DNA of 64,000 bases. Source: Thermoproteota archaeon. GTDB lineage: Archaea > Korarchaeota > Korarchaeia > Korarchaeales > Korarchaeaceae. Below the pieces are notes generated by a model that made no database searches, had not been told where the DNA came from, and worked only from the letters and a program-made list of their open reading frames with translations. Location: NCBI GenBank assembly GCA_027491435.1, contig JAOZFG010000004.1, positions 62,001 to 126,000 of the forward strand. Direction: 5' to 3'. Below, piece after piece: positions 41,921 through 50,501 of this stretch (position 1 is its first letter; each line of letters opens with the position of its first letter). The translations under genes were made by a program, and so were the position numbers.

Positions 41921-43578
41921 ACATGGACGAGCTGGAGTTCAGGAGGCTGGTTAAGTACGTGGCCGAGAAATCCGGCCTATCGGAGGAAGAGGTTCTAGAA
42001 AGGGTTAACAAGTACATACAGGAGATGTCCGGTTTAATAAAACTGGACGGAGCGCTCTACCTCGTGGCTAGCGATTTAAACGTGGAATTGCCCATGCCCG
42101 GCTCTCCTGTACACGAGACCATACAGATAGGGAAGCTCGTCCCAGGGATGAGGAGGGCGGTAGTCGAGGGAAGGATAGTCAAGATGTACGGGGTTATAAA
42201 ATACGTGAACAAGAGTGGTGAGCCTTCAGAGAGGCTCGAGTTCAGAATAGAAGACGAAACCGGGGAGGCCGTCGTGGTGATCTGGTCTAAGAGCATGGTA
42301 GATTCTTTGAGGGATAAGCTCAAGGAAGGTGATGTGATCAGAATAATAAACGCCAGGGTCAGCCACAGCTATGGAGAGCTGAGTTTACACGTGGACTCCT
42401 CAGGGGAGGTTGAGCTAATTAGATCCTCTCAGGGTTATCCGCTCGTCAACGAGAGGGTGTATACCGTGTCAAACATCCCCATGAAACATGGAGAGGAGGT
42501 CGACGTTAAAGGCAGGGTCGTCAGGATGTTCGAACCGTCCACATTTGAAAGACAGGACGGGAGCCTTGGGAGGAGATCCTCTTTTCTGCTGGGAGATGAT
42601 GAGAGTTCTATAAGGGTAGTGCTCTGGGGCTCTCAGGCCGACAACGTCACCAAGCTTAAGGTGGGCTCCCAGGTCCTGATAAGGAACGCTAGGGTGGTAA
42701 TAAGGGATTTCGGCATTGAACTCCACAGCTCTCCCAGGACTAAGATAGAGGTGTTAGGTGAGACCGAGGACTTATATCATGAGTTTAAAGTGCTGTACAG
42801 ATTTGAGCCAGAAGTATTGAGCGTGAAGAAGTTAGTCTACATGGACTTACTCGTGCAATCGGATAGCAAGAGGTCCATACTCAGGGTATGGGGAGAAGAC
42901 ATGGTGTCTAAGCTCTCATCTGCTCTGCTGCCAGCTATCATAAGGGTGAAAGGGACTTATTCCAGGGATGGTATACTCCACCTGGGTAAGAGCGGTAGCT
43001 TAGAGTTAGTGGAGGAGGGGGTTGGAGAGCTCCCTGAAGGGATTGCTAGGCTAGCTAGACAGGTTAAATACAAGAGATCATGGATAGGAGAGTCGTCAGA
43101 CGGTTACAGGGAGTTCAGGGGAACCATAACATGGGTTAGCGAGAGGGCCCGGATAAGTTGGTACTGCCCTAACTGCGGATCCCGCGTTGAGTACGAATAT
43201 GACAGGTTCTTCTGCCCTAACTGCGGTGAAATAGAGGATGCCGAACCTCTCTTAGGATTTTCCTTCATGATAGATGACGGTACGGGCGTAGCCAGGGTTC
43301 AAGTCTACGGGAGGAGGGCAGAGCTCTTGTTAGGGGCCAAGACGCTAGAAGTCATAGAGAAGGCCAACGAGTATGGCGAGGAGGACTTCTCCATACCGTT
43401 GGACTTCCTCTCCCAGGAATTGGTCGGAAAGGAGGTAGTAGTCAGGGGGAAGGCAGCCTACCTGGAAACGGGCATGGTCAGAGTCATACTGGACGAGATG
43501 GAGGATGCTGACTTAAGGGAAGAGGCTGAAAAGCTGGCTGACGAAATCGAGAGAATCTGGTTAAACGTCGAGAGATGA
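41917..43578 (+). CDS. rpa: RPA-like single-stranded DNA-binding protein
   Basis: A 553-residue protein with repeated OB folds: GRIVKMYGVIKYVNKSGEPSERLEFRIEDETGEAVVVIW (about 83-122), a second similar repeat (about 185-275), a third, weaker one, and a zinc-containing fourth. The zinc ribbon is CPNC at 417-420 with CPNC at 433-436, as in the large RPA subunit. It protects ssDNA in replication and repair. It starts inside the rtcA stop and is followed 6 nt later by the XPF nuclease gene, a sensible repair operon. Confidence 0.88.
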   Translation: MNMDELEFRRLVKYVAEKSGLSEEEVLERVNKYIQEMSGLIKLDGALYLVASDLNVELPMPGSPVHETIQIGKLVPGMRRAVVEGRIVKMYGVIKYVNKSGEPSERLEFRIEDETGEAVVVIWSKSMVDSLRDKLKEGDVIRIINARVSHSYGELSLHVDSSGEVELIRSSQGYPLVNERVYTVSNIPMKHGEEVDVKGRVVRMFEPSTFERQDGSLGRRSSFLLGDDESSIRVVLWGSQADNVTKLKVGSQVLIRNARVVIRDFGIELHSSPRTKIEVLGETEDLYHEFKVLYRFEPEVLSVKKLVYMDLLVQSDSKRSILRVWGEDMVSKLSSALLPAIIRVKGTYSRDGILHLGKSGSLELVEEGVGELPEGIARLARQVKYKRSWIGESSDGYREFRGTITWVSERARISWYCPNCGSRVEYEYDRFFCPNCGEIEDAEPLLGFSFMIDDGTGVARVQVYGRRAELLLGAKTLEVIEKANEYGEEDFSIPLDFLSQELVGKEVVVRGKAAYLETGMVRVILDEMEDADLREEAEKLADEIERIWLNVER

Positions 43579-43584
43579 CCCAAA

Positions 43585-44235
43585 ATGAGGATAATAATGG
43601 ACGATAGGGAGCCTGCCACCATAGAGGCCATCTTGAGGTCTAGAAACGTCAGGGTTGAAAAGAAGAGGATAGAAGTGGCCGACTATTTAGTTGGCCCGGA
43701 GGTGTGCGTCGAGCGGAAGACGGTTTCCGACTTCCTGAAGTCAATATACGAGGGAAGGCTTCAAGATCAGGTCAGCAACATGCTTGACTCCTGTTCCAAG
43801 GTCATAGTAGTGGTCGAGGGGAGGCCTCATTACGTTAAAGGCAATGCGAGGCTCCACATGCTCGGAGCGTTGGCCTCTCTAGCCTATAAAGGGGCATCCA
43901 CTGTGACCACGCTTACGATGGAAGACACAGCTCTCTTCCTGGTTTACCTGGCCAGGAAAATACAAGGAACTCAGGACAAGGTGATGCCGATCATCAGGAG
44001 GAAGAGGCCCAAGGGATGGGAGAACGCCCTGGCCATACTAACCAGCTTTCCGGGTATAGGGGTGAAGTCGGCTGAAAAGGTGTTAAGGGAATACAGGAAC
44101 TTGAGGGAGGTCTTTACATCAGATTTTAACAAGCTCAGAAAGGTTTTGGGGGACTATAGGGCCAGGAAGATGGTAGAAACGCTCGACACACCGTTCAAGA
44201 TAGTTAAGGAGGAGAAGCTTGAGGATCAGGGGTAA
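43585..44235 (+). CDS. xpf: XPF-family structure-specific endonuclease (short crenarchaeal type)
   Basis: Cuts branched DNA at ss/ds junctions, normally bound to PCNA. The ERCC4 nuclease motif is VCVERKTVSDFLKSI with the preceding DDREP, and the C-terminal HhH2 is SFPGIGVKSAEKVL. No helicase domain is present, so it is the short form of 216 residues. It is in operon with RPA; the 3' end overlaps the convergent asnS by 10 nt. Confidence 0.93.
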   Translation: MRIIMDDREPATIEAILRSRNVRVEKKRIEVADYLVGPEVCVERKTVSDFLKSIYEGRLQDQVSNMLDSCSKVIVVVEGRPHYVKGNARLHMLGALASLAYKGASTVTTLTMEDTALFLVYLARKIQGTQDKVMPIIRRKRPKGWENALAILTSFPGIGVKSAEKVLREYRNLREVFTSDFNKLRKVLGDYRARKMVETLDTPFKIVKEEKLEDQG

Positions 44236-45533
44236 AGTCTAGTGGGCGTTCTTGGGAAGGCTATGGCATCTCTAACGTGTCCTATTCCAGTTATCCACCT
44301 GACCAGCCTCTCTACCCCCAACCCAAACCCAGAATGAGGGACGCTGCCGTACCTCCTTAGGTCCAAATACCATTGGTAATCGTCTGGATTAAGCCCCTCC
44401 TCCCTTATCCTGCCTAGCAGCTCATCCAAGTCCTCTATCCTCTGACCTCCCCCCACTATTTCCCCTATTCCCTCTGGGGCTAAGAGGTCGGCGCAGAGGA
44501 CCACTTCTCCCCTGTTAGGATCCGGCTTATGGTAGAAGGCCTTGGCCTCCTTAGGGTACCTGTGGACAAACACCGGCACGTCGAACTCGAGGGATATGGT
44601 CCTCTCAGCTTCAGTTCCCAGGTCATCCCCCCAGGATATATCTACCCCCTTACTCTGAGCTATGTCCACCGCTTCATCGTAGGAAATCCTCGGGAACCTC
44701 TCCTCTACAGGGTTAAACTTCCTGTTCAACGCCTTCAGGTTCTCAGAAGCCTTATCCACCACCTCGTGGGTTACATAGGTAATTAAGGACTCCACCACGT
44801 CCATCATGCCGTCCAAATCGGCCCACGCCATCTCAGCTTCAGCGTGCCAAAATTCAGTTAAGTGCCTCCTAGTCCTGGACTTCTCAGCCCTAAAGCTGGG
44901 TTGAATTGTGTAGACGTTTTCGAATGCGAATATCAAGGCCTCCAGGTAGAACTGGGAGCTTTGCGTTAGATAAGCCTTCCTGCCGAAGTAAGGTACCTCG
45001 AAGAGAGTAGCTCCTCCTTCCACGGCAGCGCCGACGAACGTAGGCGCTTCAACCCTAACAAAACCGTTCTCTCGGAACCACCTATCTACAGCTGAGATGA
45101 CGACCTCCCTTACTTTTAATACGTTTCTCATGTAAGTGCTCCTGATGTGGAGGTGCCTATTGTCCAGAAGAAACTCCTCGCCAGCTCCCGGCCTGATCGG
45201 ATAGTTCTCCGAGGGGCCTATCAACCTGAAGTCCCTGGCCACCACCTCGACTCCACCGGGGGCCCTAGGATCTCTCCTCACGACGCCCTTTACCCATATT
45301 GATGACTCAATCCCTGCCTTTCTGGCCTCGTCCACCCTCTCCTTTGGAAGGTTTCCCTCTTTGAAAACAACTTGAACAGCTCCCGTGGAGTCCCTGAGCC
45401 TGAGAAACAACAACCCCCCTAGCTCGCTCCTCCTGTACACCCAGCCCTGAAGAGATACCTCCTCCCCTTCATCGAGGGACCAGAGCTCCTTTACGAAGTG
45501 CGTTCTACTACCGAATTTCCACAAGCGAGACAC
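44226..45533 (-). CDS. asnS: Asparaginyl-tRNA synthetase (class IIb)
   Basis: OB-fold anticodon domain (residues ~22-110, SLQGWVYRRSELGGLLFLRLRD) followed by the class II core. Motif 2 is FRAEKSRTRRHLTEFWHAEAEM and motif 3 is GFGLGVERLVRWITG, then HVRDAIAFPRTP. The TQSSQFYLEALIF and HAEAEM segments point to Asn rather than Asp recognition, although archaeal AspRS and asparagine-synthetase relatives are close. Length 435 is typical. Confidence 0.85.
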   Translation of the reverse strand: MSRLWKFGSRTHFVKELWSLDEGEEVSLQGWVYRRSELGGLLFLRLRDSTGAVQVVFKEGNLPKERVDEARKAGIESSIWVKGVVRRDPRAPGGVEVVARDFRLIGPSENYPIRPGAGEEFLLDNRHLHIRSTYMRNVLKVREVVISAVDRWFRENGFVRVEAPTFVGAAVEGGATLFEVPYFGRKAYLTQSSQFYLEALIFAFENVYTIQPSFRAEKSRTRRHLTEFWHAEAEMAWADLDGMMDVVESLITYVTHEVVDKASENLKALNRKFNPVEERFPRISYDEAVDIAQSKGVDISWGDDLGTEAERTISLEFDVPVFVHRYPKEAKAFYHKPDPNRGEVVLCADLLAPEGIGEIVGGGQRIEDLDELLGRIREEGLNPDDYQWYLDLRRYGSVPHSGFGLGVERLVRWITGIGHVRDAIAFPRTPTRLYP

Positions 45534-45576
45534 CCCCGACTGACGATAGGGTAAAAGCTATCCTACTTAATAACCC

Positions 45577-46902
45577 TTGGTGCCAAAGGTGGAACTAAGG
45601 CGGGCCGTTAACTTACTAGCCAGTAGGGGTCTGCTGGATACAGTCGATAGGAGGTCGGTGATCTATCAGATAGCTAGGGAGCTCAAGATAAGGGACGGTA
45701 AGAGGGCACTCTTGGTTAAAGAACCAATCCTCCCAAGCGGTGAGAGGTCCGGGATCAGGGTGGTCGGGGGTATAGCCACGAGCAGGGAGACAATATCCGC
45801 CGCTACGGGCCTACCCTACTCAAAGCTGAGGGAGCGCATGAAAGAGGCTATAAAGAATAGGGTCCCGCCATCTAGAGGTTCCCCATTGTGGAAGAGGGCC
45901 AACCTCAGCTTACACGAATTGCCTATACTGAAACACTATCAAGGAGAACCGGGAAGGTATTTGACGTCCTCAATAGTCATATTCAGGGACGAATCCGGCA
46001 ACTACTCAGCATCTTACCACAGAATGCTCCTTCTTCCAGGAAATAGGGTGGTTCTCAGGGCAGTAGAGGGGAGGAAACTCCACAGGACAATATCCAAGTT
46101 TAGAGAGATTGGGGAGGATTTGCCAGTAGCAGTCTCCATAGGATCCCCAGTCGACGTGATGCTGGCTTCGGCGATGCCTGCCGAAGGTTACGATAAGCTC
46201 TCAATAGCCGGCGCCATTTCAGGAAGGTCAGTCCCAATATCGCCTTGCGAGGATGTAGACGCTTGGGCACCTTCGGAGTCAGAGATAGTTCTGTGCGGCA
46301 GGATAACCGGAAAAGATGAGAGAGAAGGACCTTTCTACGAGATATTAGGCAAGGATATCGTTAGAAGACAACCAGTCATGGAGGTCGATGAGATTCACCT
46401 CAGGGAAGGCGCCATATATCAGGCCATACTGCCGGCCAGCAGGGAGCACGAGCTCTTAATGGGGATGCCAGTCGAGCCTCTGATAATGGAGAGGGTCTCT
46501 GAAGTGGCTGATGTGGTTGACGTGGCCATGACCCCAGGGGGAGGTGGGTGGATAGAGGTCGCCATCTCCATAAGAAAGGAGAACGATGATCAGCCAGCCT
46601 TAGTGGGTTTAATGGCGATTTCAGCTCATAAGAGTCTTAAGAAGGTCATAGTGGTGGACGAGGACGTTAACGTGAACGACTACGTTGAAGTCATGAAGGC
46701 CGTCGTCCAGAGGGCACACCTTCCTGACGATTACAAGTTTATATCTGGAGTTAAGGGCTCCTCCCTCGATCACAGTAACCTCAGGTACGTCCAAGTGGAT
46801 GGAGAGATCAGGTTGATCAAGCTTCCCCAAGGAAAACTCATAATAGATGCCACCAAGAAGGGGCCGAAGGAGCTATTCGAACCCCCCGTAATCCCCGAGT
46901 GA
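45577..46902 (+). CDS. UbiD-family decarboxylase (possible anhydromevalonate-phosphate decarboxylase)
   Basis: Prenylated-FMN-dependent decarboxylase fold. LPILKHYQGEPGRYLTSSIVI, SYHRMLLLPGNRVVLRA and EIHLREGAIYQAILPASREHELLMGMP carry the UbiD signatures, with the catalytic Glu pair. In many archaea the UbiD homologue decarboxylates trans-anhydromevalonate-5-phosphate in the modified mevalonate pathway, a likely but unproved role here. The start is TTG at 45577; GTGs at 45580 and 45589 are close alternatives near a TTAATAA box (45567-45573). Confidence 0.85.
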   Translation: MVPKVELRRAVNLLASRGLLDTVDRRSVIYQIARELKIRDGKRALLVKEPILPSGERSGIRVVGGIATSRETISAATGLPYSKLRERMKEAIKNRVPPSRGSPLWKRANLSLHELPILKHYQGEPGRYLTSSIVIFRDESGNYSASYHRMLLLPGNRVVLRAVEGRKLHRTISKFREIGEDLPVAVSIGSPVDVMLASAMPAEGYDKLSIAGAISGRSVPISPCEDVDAWAPSESEIVLCGRITGKDEREGPFYEILGKDIVRRQPVMEVDEIHLREGAIYQAILPASREHELLMGMPVEPLIMERVSEVADVVDVAMTPGGGGWIEVAISIRKENDDQPALVGLMAISAHKSLKKVIVVDEDVNVNDYVEVMKAVVQRAHLPDDYKFISGVKGSSLDHSNLRYVQVDGEIRLIKLPQGKLIIDATKKGPKELFEPPVIPE

Positions 46903-46912
46903 TTTCGTTTAT

Positions 46913-46920
46913 TTTTTATA
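46913..46920 (+). promoter_or_regulatory. TATA box of hflX
   Basis: TTTTTATA about 31 nt before the TTG start of hflX at 46949, fitting a leader of a few bases. Confidence 0.4.
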
Positions 46921-46948
46921 CCCCCATGCCCCTGGATTACACGAGGGG

Positions 46949-48067
46949 TTGTGGGATAGGGTGAAGGGACCTAGAGTAATAACGGGGATGGTTAAGACCA
47001 ATGTTCATGACCATTACCTCTACAAGATTCAGATGGGCGAGCTCGAGTCCCTACTTAAGGCCCTGGGTTACAGGATAATAGAGAGGATCATACAGGTGAG
47101 ACCTAAAACCACTGTAGACTACGTGTTCGGCAAGGGAAAGGTGGAGGAGATTAAAGCTAGGGTCAGGGCCTTAGACCCAGAGGCATTCGTAATATATAAC
47201 ACGCTCAGCAGCAAGCAGAAGTGGAACTTGGAGAGGGCCTTGGGCGTCGAAGTCATCGACAGATATGACGTGACCCTCATGATCTTCAGGGAGGCGGCGA
47301 GCGACGTTTTGTCGAAACTTCAGATAGAGCTGGCGACCTTGGAGAAATCCTTCCCTTACATAAAGCTATCAGCCTCTATGAAGTACAAGAAGATGAGAGC
47401 AGGCTTTAGGGGCGGGGGAGAATACGCCTATCATAAGCAGCTCAGAGCAGTTCAGAAGAGAATGAAAATACTGAAGAAGAAGATAGAGAAGTTGAGCGCT
47501 CATAAGGAAATGGAAATATTGAAGAGGTTGGAAGACGGATCCAAGATCTCCGTGCTGACCGGATATTACAACGCGGGTAAGACAAGCCTGTTCAACGCTT
47601 TGACAGGGTTTAACAAGCCAATTAGTGACATGCCCTTCACTACCCTGTCCAGCAAGTACGGAGCAATAAACGACAGGGAGCTCTACCTGGTTGACACGAT
47701 AGGCTTCGTCTTGGACCTGGACCCAAGGCTTATAGCGTCTTTCAAGATAAACCTACTCGATATAAAGTACTCTGAGAGGCCAGTTTTGGTCGTTGACACG
47801 TCTGATGACGATCTGGTGATGAGGATAAAGATAAGGGAATCGATGAAGGTATTAGAATCGGTGGGCAAGGATCTCAGATCCATAGTTGTGGCCGCCAACA
47901 AGGTGGATGAGCTCACCCAAGAGGAGATTAAGAGGAAAACTAGGCTGATAAGGGATGTTTTGGGGGTGGACGTGCCAATAATACCCGTCTCAGCCAAGGA
48001 TGGCATTGGTCTAGATGACCTTGTAAGAGAGCTGACTAGGGAGTCTGTAGCGGTTAGGGTAAGGTGA
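46949..48067 (+). CDS. hflX: HflX-family GTPase
   Basis: Ribosome-associated GTPase linked to rescue of stalled ribosomes. The N-terminal HflX domain (KTTVDYVFGKGKVEEIK), a coiled coil at about 140-195 with GFRGGGE, then the GTPase: G1 GYYNAGKTSLFN, G2 TT, G3 DTIGFV, G4 NKVD and G5 SAKDG. Length 372 is normal for archaea. The TTG start follows a TATA box. Confidence 0.92.
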   Translation: MWDRVKGPRVITGMVKTNVHDHYLYKIQMGELESLLKALGYRIIERIIQVRPKTTVDYVFGKGKVEEIKARVRALDPEAFVIYNTLSSKQKWNLERALGVEVIDRYDVTLMIFREAASDVLSKLQIELATLEKSFPYIKLSASMKYKKMRAGFRGGGEYAYHKQLRAVQKRMKILKKKIEKLSAHKEMEILKRLEDGSKISVLTGYYNAGKTSLFNALTGFNKPISDMPFTTLSSKYGAINDRELYLVDTIGFVLDLDPRLIASFKINLLDIKYSERPVLVVDTSDDDLVMRIKIRESMKVLESVGKDLRSIVVAANKVDELTQEEIKRKTRLIRDVLGVDVPIIPVSAKDGIGLDDLVRELTRESVAVRVR

Positions 48068-48090
48068 TCGAGGGACACGGTTTAATCGTA

Positions 48091-48098
48091 TTATATAC
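48091..48098 (+). promoter_or_regulatory. TATA box of the ECF-S-like gene
   Basis: TTATATAC is about 48 nt from the ATG at 48143. The predicted start site falls at about 48117, just before a palindrome. Confidence 0.45.
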
Positions 48099-48120
48099 GC
48101 AACATTTTTATTTTTGTAAG

Positions 48121-48139
48121 GATACCCGGCACGGGTATC
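48121..48139 (+). promoter_or_regulatory. Perfect palindrome just before the ECF-S-like start
   Basis: GATACCCG (48121-48128) and CGGGTATC (48132-48139) form an 8-bp perfect inverted repeat around GCA. It ends 3 nt before the ATG and no Shine-Dalgarno is visible, so as RNA it would sit at the very 5' end of the message; as DNA it could be an operator at the start site. Confidence 0.5.
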
Positions 48140-48142
48140 TTC

Positions 48143-48721
48143 ATGAAAGCCAGTAACTTCAATAGGCCCATTAGCAAGGCCATCGGCCTTATAGCTCTGT
48201 TAGGAGCCCTAGGAAACCTTTTATCCATACTTTCGACTGCCCTAGGGAACATACACCCTCAGATAGCCGTAGACCTTTCACACATAGCCACCATAATGGC
48301 AGCTTCTATGATGGGAGCCATCGGAGGCCTGGCGGTGGGCGCCATATCCTCAATAACTCCCTACATCAGGTTCGGCCCCATGGGGTACCTGGGGCCCCTT
48401 GTGGGGCTACTCATCTTCCCAGGCAAGGCAATGACAGGGGCCTTTGCTGGGATCCTTATAGAGAAACTCAAGAGGCCGTCAATATCCCTGATAATAGGTT
48501 ACGTGCCGGAATCTCTGTTCACATGGCTCTCCTTCAAGGTCTGGATACCCTTGCTCCTTCCTCAAATGTCCCGGTGGATAACCGATCCCATAGTCTACGG
48601 GATACTGATAAAGGCTTGGTTTGAGATTTTGATAATAGCAGCACTATCTGAGAAGTTAGTACCTAAGGTGTGTGATGTGGTCGGAAATTGTCTTATAACA
48701 AGCTTAAATATAAAAACCTAA
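48143..48721 (+). CDS. ECF-transporter S-component-like membrane protein
   Basis: A 192-residue protein with about six hydrophobic helices. AASMMGAIGGLAVGAISSITPYIRFGPMGYLGPLVGLLIFPGKAMTGAFAG has the pattern of vitamin-binding S components of energy-coupling-factor transporters, and GYVPESLFTW is also in that style. The ligand is not readable, and no EcfA or EcfT gene is in the window, as is usual for group II ECF systems. It has its own TATA box and a palindromic leader. Confidence 0.6.
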   Translation: MKASNFNRPISKAIGLIALLGALGNLLSILSTALGNIHPQIAVDLSHIATIMAASMMGAIGGLAVGAISSITPYIRFGPMGYLGPLVGLLIFPGKAMTGAFAGILIEKLKRPSISLIIGYVPESLFTWLSFKVWIPLLLPQMSRWITDPIVYGILIKAWFEILIIAALSEKLVPKVCDVVGNCLITSLNIKT

Positions 48722-48746
48722 TATTTATGATGATCGTAAAAACGTA

Positions 48747-49625
48747 CTAGAGGCCTAGGTTACCTCGGCGCCTTCTGGAGTGGTAGGCGATGGTCTTGTA
48801 AATGAGCTTAGCCACCGCTAGGGAGTCGGCTCCCATGTGAGGGCAGGGCCTGAACTCCACGAAGTCCATTGAAACTACCTTGAAGTTCTCTATAATGCCT
48901 TTAACTGTGGAGACGGTTTCTCTCCAAGTTAGGCCGTCTGGTTCAGGTGTTCCTAGACATGGAAGAACTGAGGGATCCATCACGTCTAAGTCCACGCTTA
49001 GGTGAACTCTCTTTCCCAATAAATCGCTCAGCTTATCCTTCCAAGTGTCGAGTTCCTCCCTCAAGACTATTATAGACCCCCTGGAGTTCTCGTACTCCTC
49101 CCAATCGGCAGTCCTCACCCCTATAACTGCTACCCTCATGAACTCGCTTATCCTCTTGGAGGTACAGGCATGGCTATAGTTGCTCCCCTCATAGCTCTCG
49201 TAAAAATCCATGTGGGCATCAAGCGAGATGAATGCCTCAGCTCCCCACCTCTTGGCCGCCCTAGCGGCCCCTATAGACACCGTGTGCTCACCGCCCAGCA
49301 GCACAGGTACCTTATTATCTCTGAGAACACCATCAACCAGCTCCTCCACCTCCTTCAGGGCCTCTAGAGGGTCTACCTTGGGTTCAATCTCAGGTAGCGT
49401 GTATATGCCCACCTCTGCCGGTACATCTCCTGTCTCCAAATCGAATGTATCGAGGTACTTAGAAGCCTCTATAATGCTATTGGGGCCGAGCTTTGATCCG
49501 GGAAGCCAACTTGACGTGTGCTCGTAAGGGTACCTTATTATCACGTAATTTGACTCATCGTAAGTGTACTCCAGCGATAGGAAGCTATCCACGACAAATG
49601 AGTTTCTAAACCGCTCAGAGTTCAT
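48747..49625 (-). CDS. speB: Agmatinase-family ureohydrolase
   Basis: Hydrolyses agmatine, or N1-aminopropylagmatine in thermophiles, to a polyamine and urea. Manganese-binding motifs are PVLLGGEHTVSIG, SLDAHMDFYESYEGSNYSHAC and SVDLDVMDPSVLPCLGTPEPDG. Length 292 is typical. ATG at 49625 overlaps the stop of a 14-codon upstream ORF (ATGA), and GGGAGGTG lies 5-12 nt before it. Confidence 0.9.
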   Translation of the reverse strand: MNSERFRNSFVVDSFLSLEYTYDESNYVIIRYPYEHTSSWLPGSKLGPNSIIEASKYLDTFDLETGDVPAEVGIYTLPEIEPKVDPLEALKEVEELVDGVLRDNKVPVLLGGEHTVSIGAARAAKRWGAEAFISLDAHMDFYESYEGSNYSHACTSKRISEFMRVAVIGVRTADWEEYENSRGSIIVLREELDTWKDKLSDLLGKRVHLSVDLDVMDPSVLPCLGTPEPDGLTWRETVSTVKGIIENFKVVSMDFVEFRPCPHMGADSLAVAKLIYKTIAYHSRRRRGNLGL

Positions 49626-49666
49626 CTAGGCACCTCCCAAAGAACCTCATCGAATAAAGCCTCCAT
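49622..49666 (-). CDS. Possible 14-residue leader ORF before speB
   Basis: MEALFDEVLWEVPR, starting at ATG 49666 and ending in the TGA that overlaps the speB ATG. The short frame is open upstream of the ATG as well. It may be a leader peptide whose translation affects speB, or chance. Nothing else supports it. Confidence 0.25.
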   Translation of the reverse strand: MEALFDEVLWEVPR

Positions 49667-49708
49667 CCTCTCCCCAAACCCTATGTCATCACGGGGACAC
49701 TTGAGTGG

Positions 49709-49716
49709 GAAGATTT
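49709..49716. promoter_or_regulatory. TATA-like box between speB and the 49782 gene
   Basis: TTTTTAAAT on the plus strand, readable as ATTTAAAAA on the minus. It could serve the plus-strand gene with a leader of about 45 nt and the minus-strand speB unit. The plus leader has a GCTAG/CTAGC hairpin near 49732-49746. Confidence 0.35.
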
Positions 49717-49781
49717 TTAAATAGAAAGCACGCTAGGAAAACTAGCCCATCGCATTGCGGGCATGGACCGAGGTGATACAT

Positions 49782-50030
49782 ATGGCCGCTAGGAGAGTTG
49801 GTGTACCTATGACCGACCGGATTCTTGAATTTCTAGATGAGAAGCAGCCTGGCCTGAAGTCCAGCGTCTGGAAGATCTTCTATCCCATGAGGGACGAGCA
49901 GCCTATAGAAGTTAGTGTGAAGCCTGGCTCCCTGGCCGGCGGCACCCTCGAGCTCGATTTTGAGGGAAGGAAGCTGATAGTAAAGGAGGAGCCTGTGGAG
50001 AGAAGGCCCGCCGGCAGGTTAGGAATGTAA
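49782..50030 (+). CDS. Small protein of unknown function
   Basis: An 82-residue protein without a recognised family: a basic start (MAARRVGVPMTDRILEFLDEK), a middle with WKIFYPMRDEQPIEVSVKPGS and an end rich in Arg and Glu. The ATG at 49782 is set by GAGGTGAT 5 nt upstream; a longer frame starting at 49755 would lack such a site. A hairpin and T-rich run follow the stop. Confidence 0.6.
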   Translation: MAARRVGVPMTDRILEFLDEKQPGLKSSVWKIFYPMRDEQPIEVSVKPGSLAGGTLELDFEGRKLIVKEEPVERRPAGRLGM

Positions 50031-50048
50031 AGGGGCCCACGCCCCCTT
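50030..50048 (+). terminator. Hairpin terminator after the 49782 gene
   Basis: AAGGGGC (50030-50036) pairs with GCCCCCTT (50041-50048, one C bulged) and is followed by a T-rich run up to about 50075, the usual archaeal stop context. Confidence 0.5.
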
Positions 50049-50159
50049 ACTCTTCACTATTTTCGCCGTTATTTTTCGATTGACGGCTTATCCTTTATCA
50101 CAATTTACGTTAGTTTAAGTTCACTAGAAATATTATCTGCTGACAGCGTTAAATGTGAT

Positions 50160-50168
50160 TTTATATAA
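50160..50168 (+). promoter_or_regulatory. TATA-like box upstream of the por genes
   Basis: TTTATATAA lies 58-66 nt before the porD ATG, and a weaker TTTTAT about 30-35 nt before it. Which one is used is not clear. Apart from these boxes and the terminator, the ~195-nt stretch before porD holds no recognised gene. Confidence 0.3.
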
Positions 50169-50225
50169 CCATGTCTTCAACCCAAATTTTATCTTGGTGT
50201 GCTGGCCTATTGATCGGTGCACCTT

Positions 50226-50492
50226 ATGTCATCGGTTGAGGGAGACATTATCATACCGGTTTCTAAACCCTCACCTGGTTCTGCGGGGGACACCGGACTT
50301 TGGAGGGTATTTAAGCCAGTGGTACATGAGGATAGGTGCATAAAATGCTGGTTATGCTGGCTGTATTGTCCTGAAGAGGTGATATCTGAGGGTGAGAACG
50401 GTTTCCCCGAGATAAACTACAGCTATTGCAAGGGCTGTGGGGTCTGCGCAGACGTGTGTCCGAAAGACGCAATAGAAATGGTTCCCGATTGA
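50226..50492 (+). CDS. porD: Pyruvate:ferredoxin oxidoreductase delta subunit (2[4Fe-4S])
   Basis: Small electron-transfer subunit with two CxxCxxCxxxCP motifs, CIKCWLCWLYCP (about residues 40-51) and CKGCGVCADVCP (about residues 69-80). Preceded by the family's FKPVVHEDRCIKC. The ATG at 50226 follows GGTG; a GTG at 50217 is possible. First of porD-porA-porB. Confidence 0.9.
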   Translation: MSSVEGDIIIPVSKPSPGSAGDTGLWRVFKPVVHEDRCIKCWLCWLYCPEEVISEGENGFPEINYSYCKGCGVCADVCPKDAIEMVPD

Positions 50493-50501
50493 GGTGATAT
50501 C

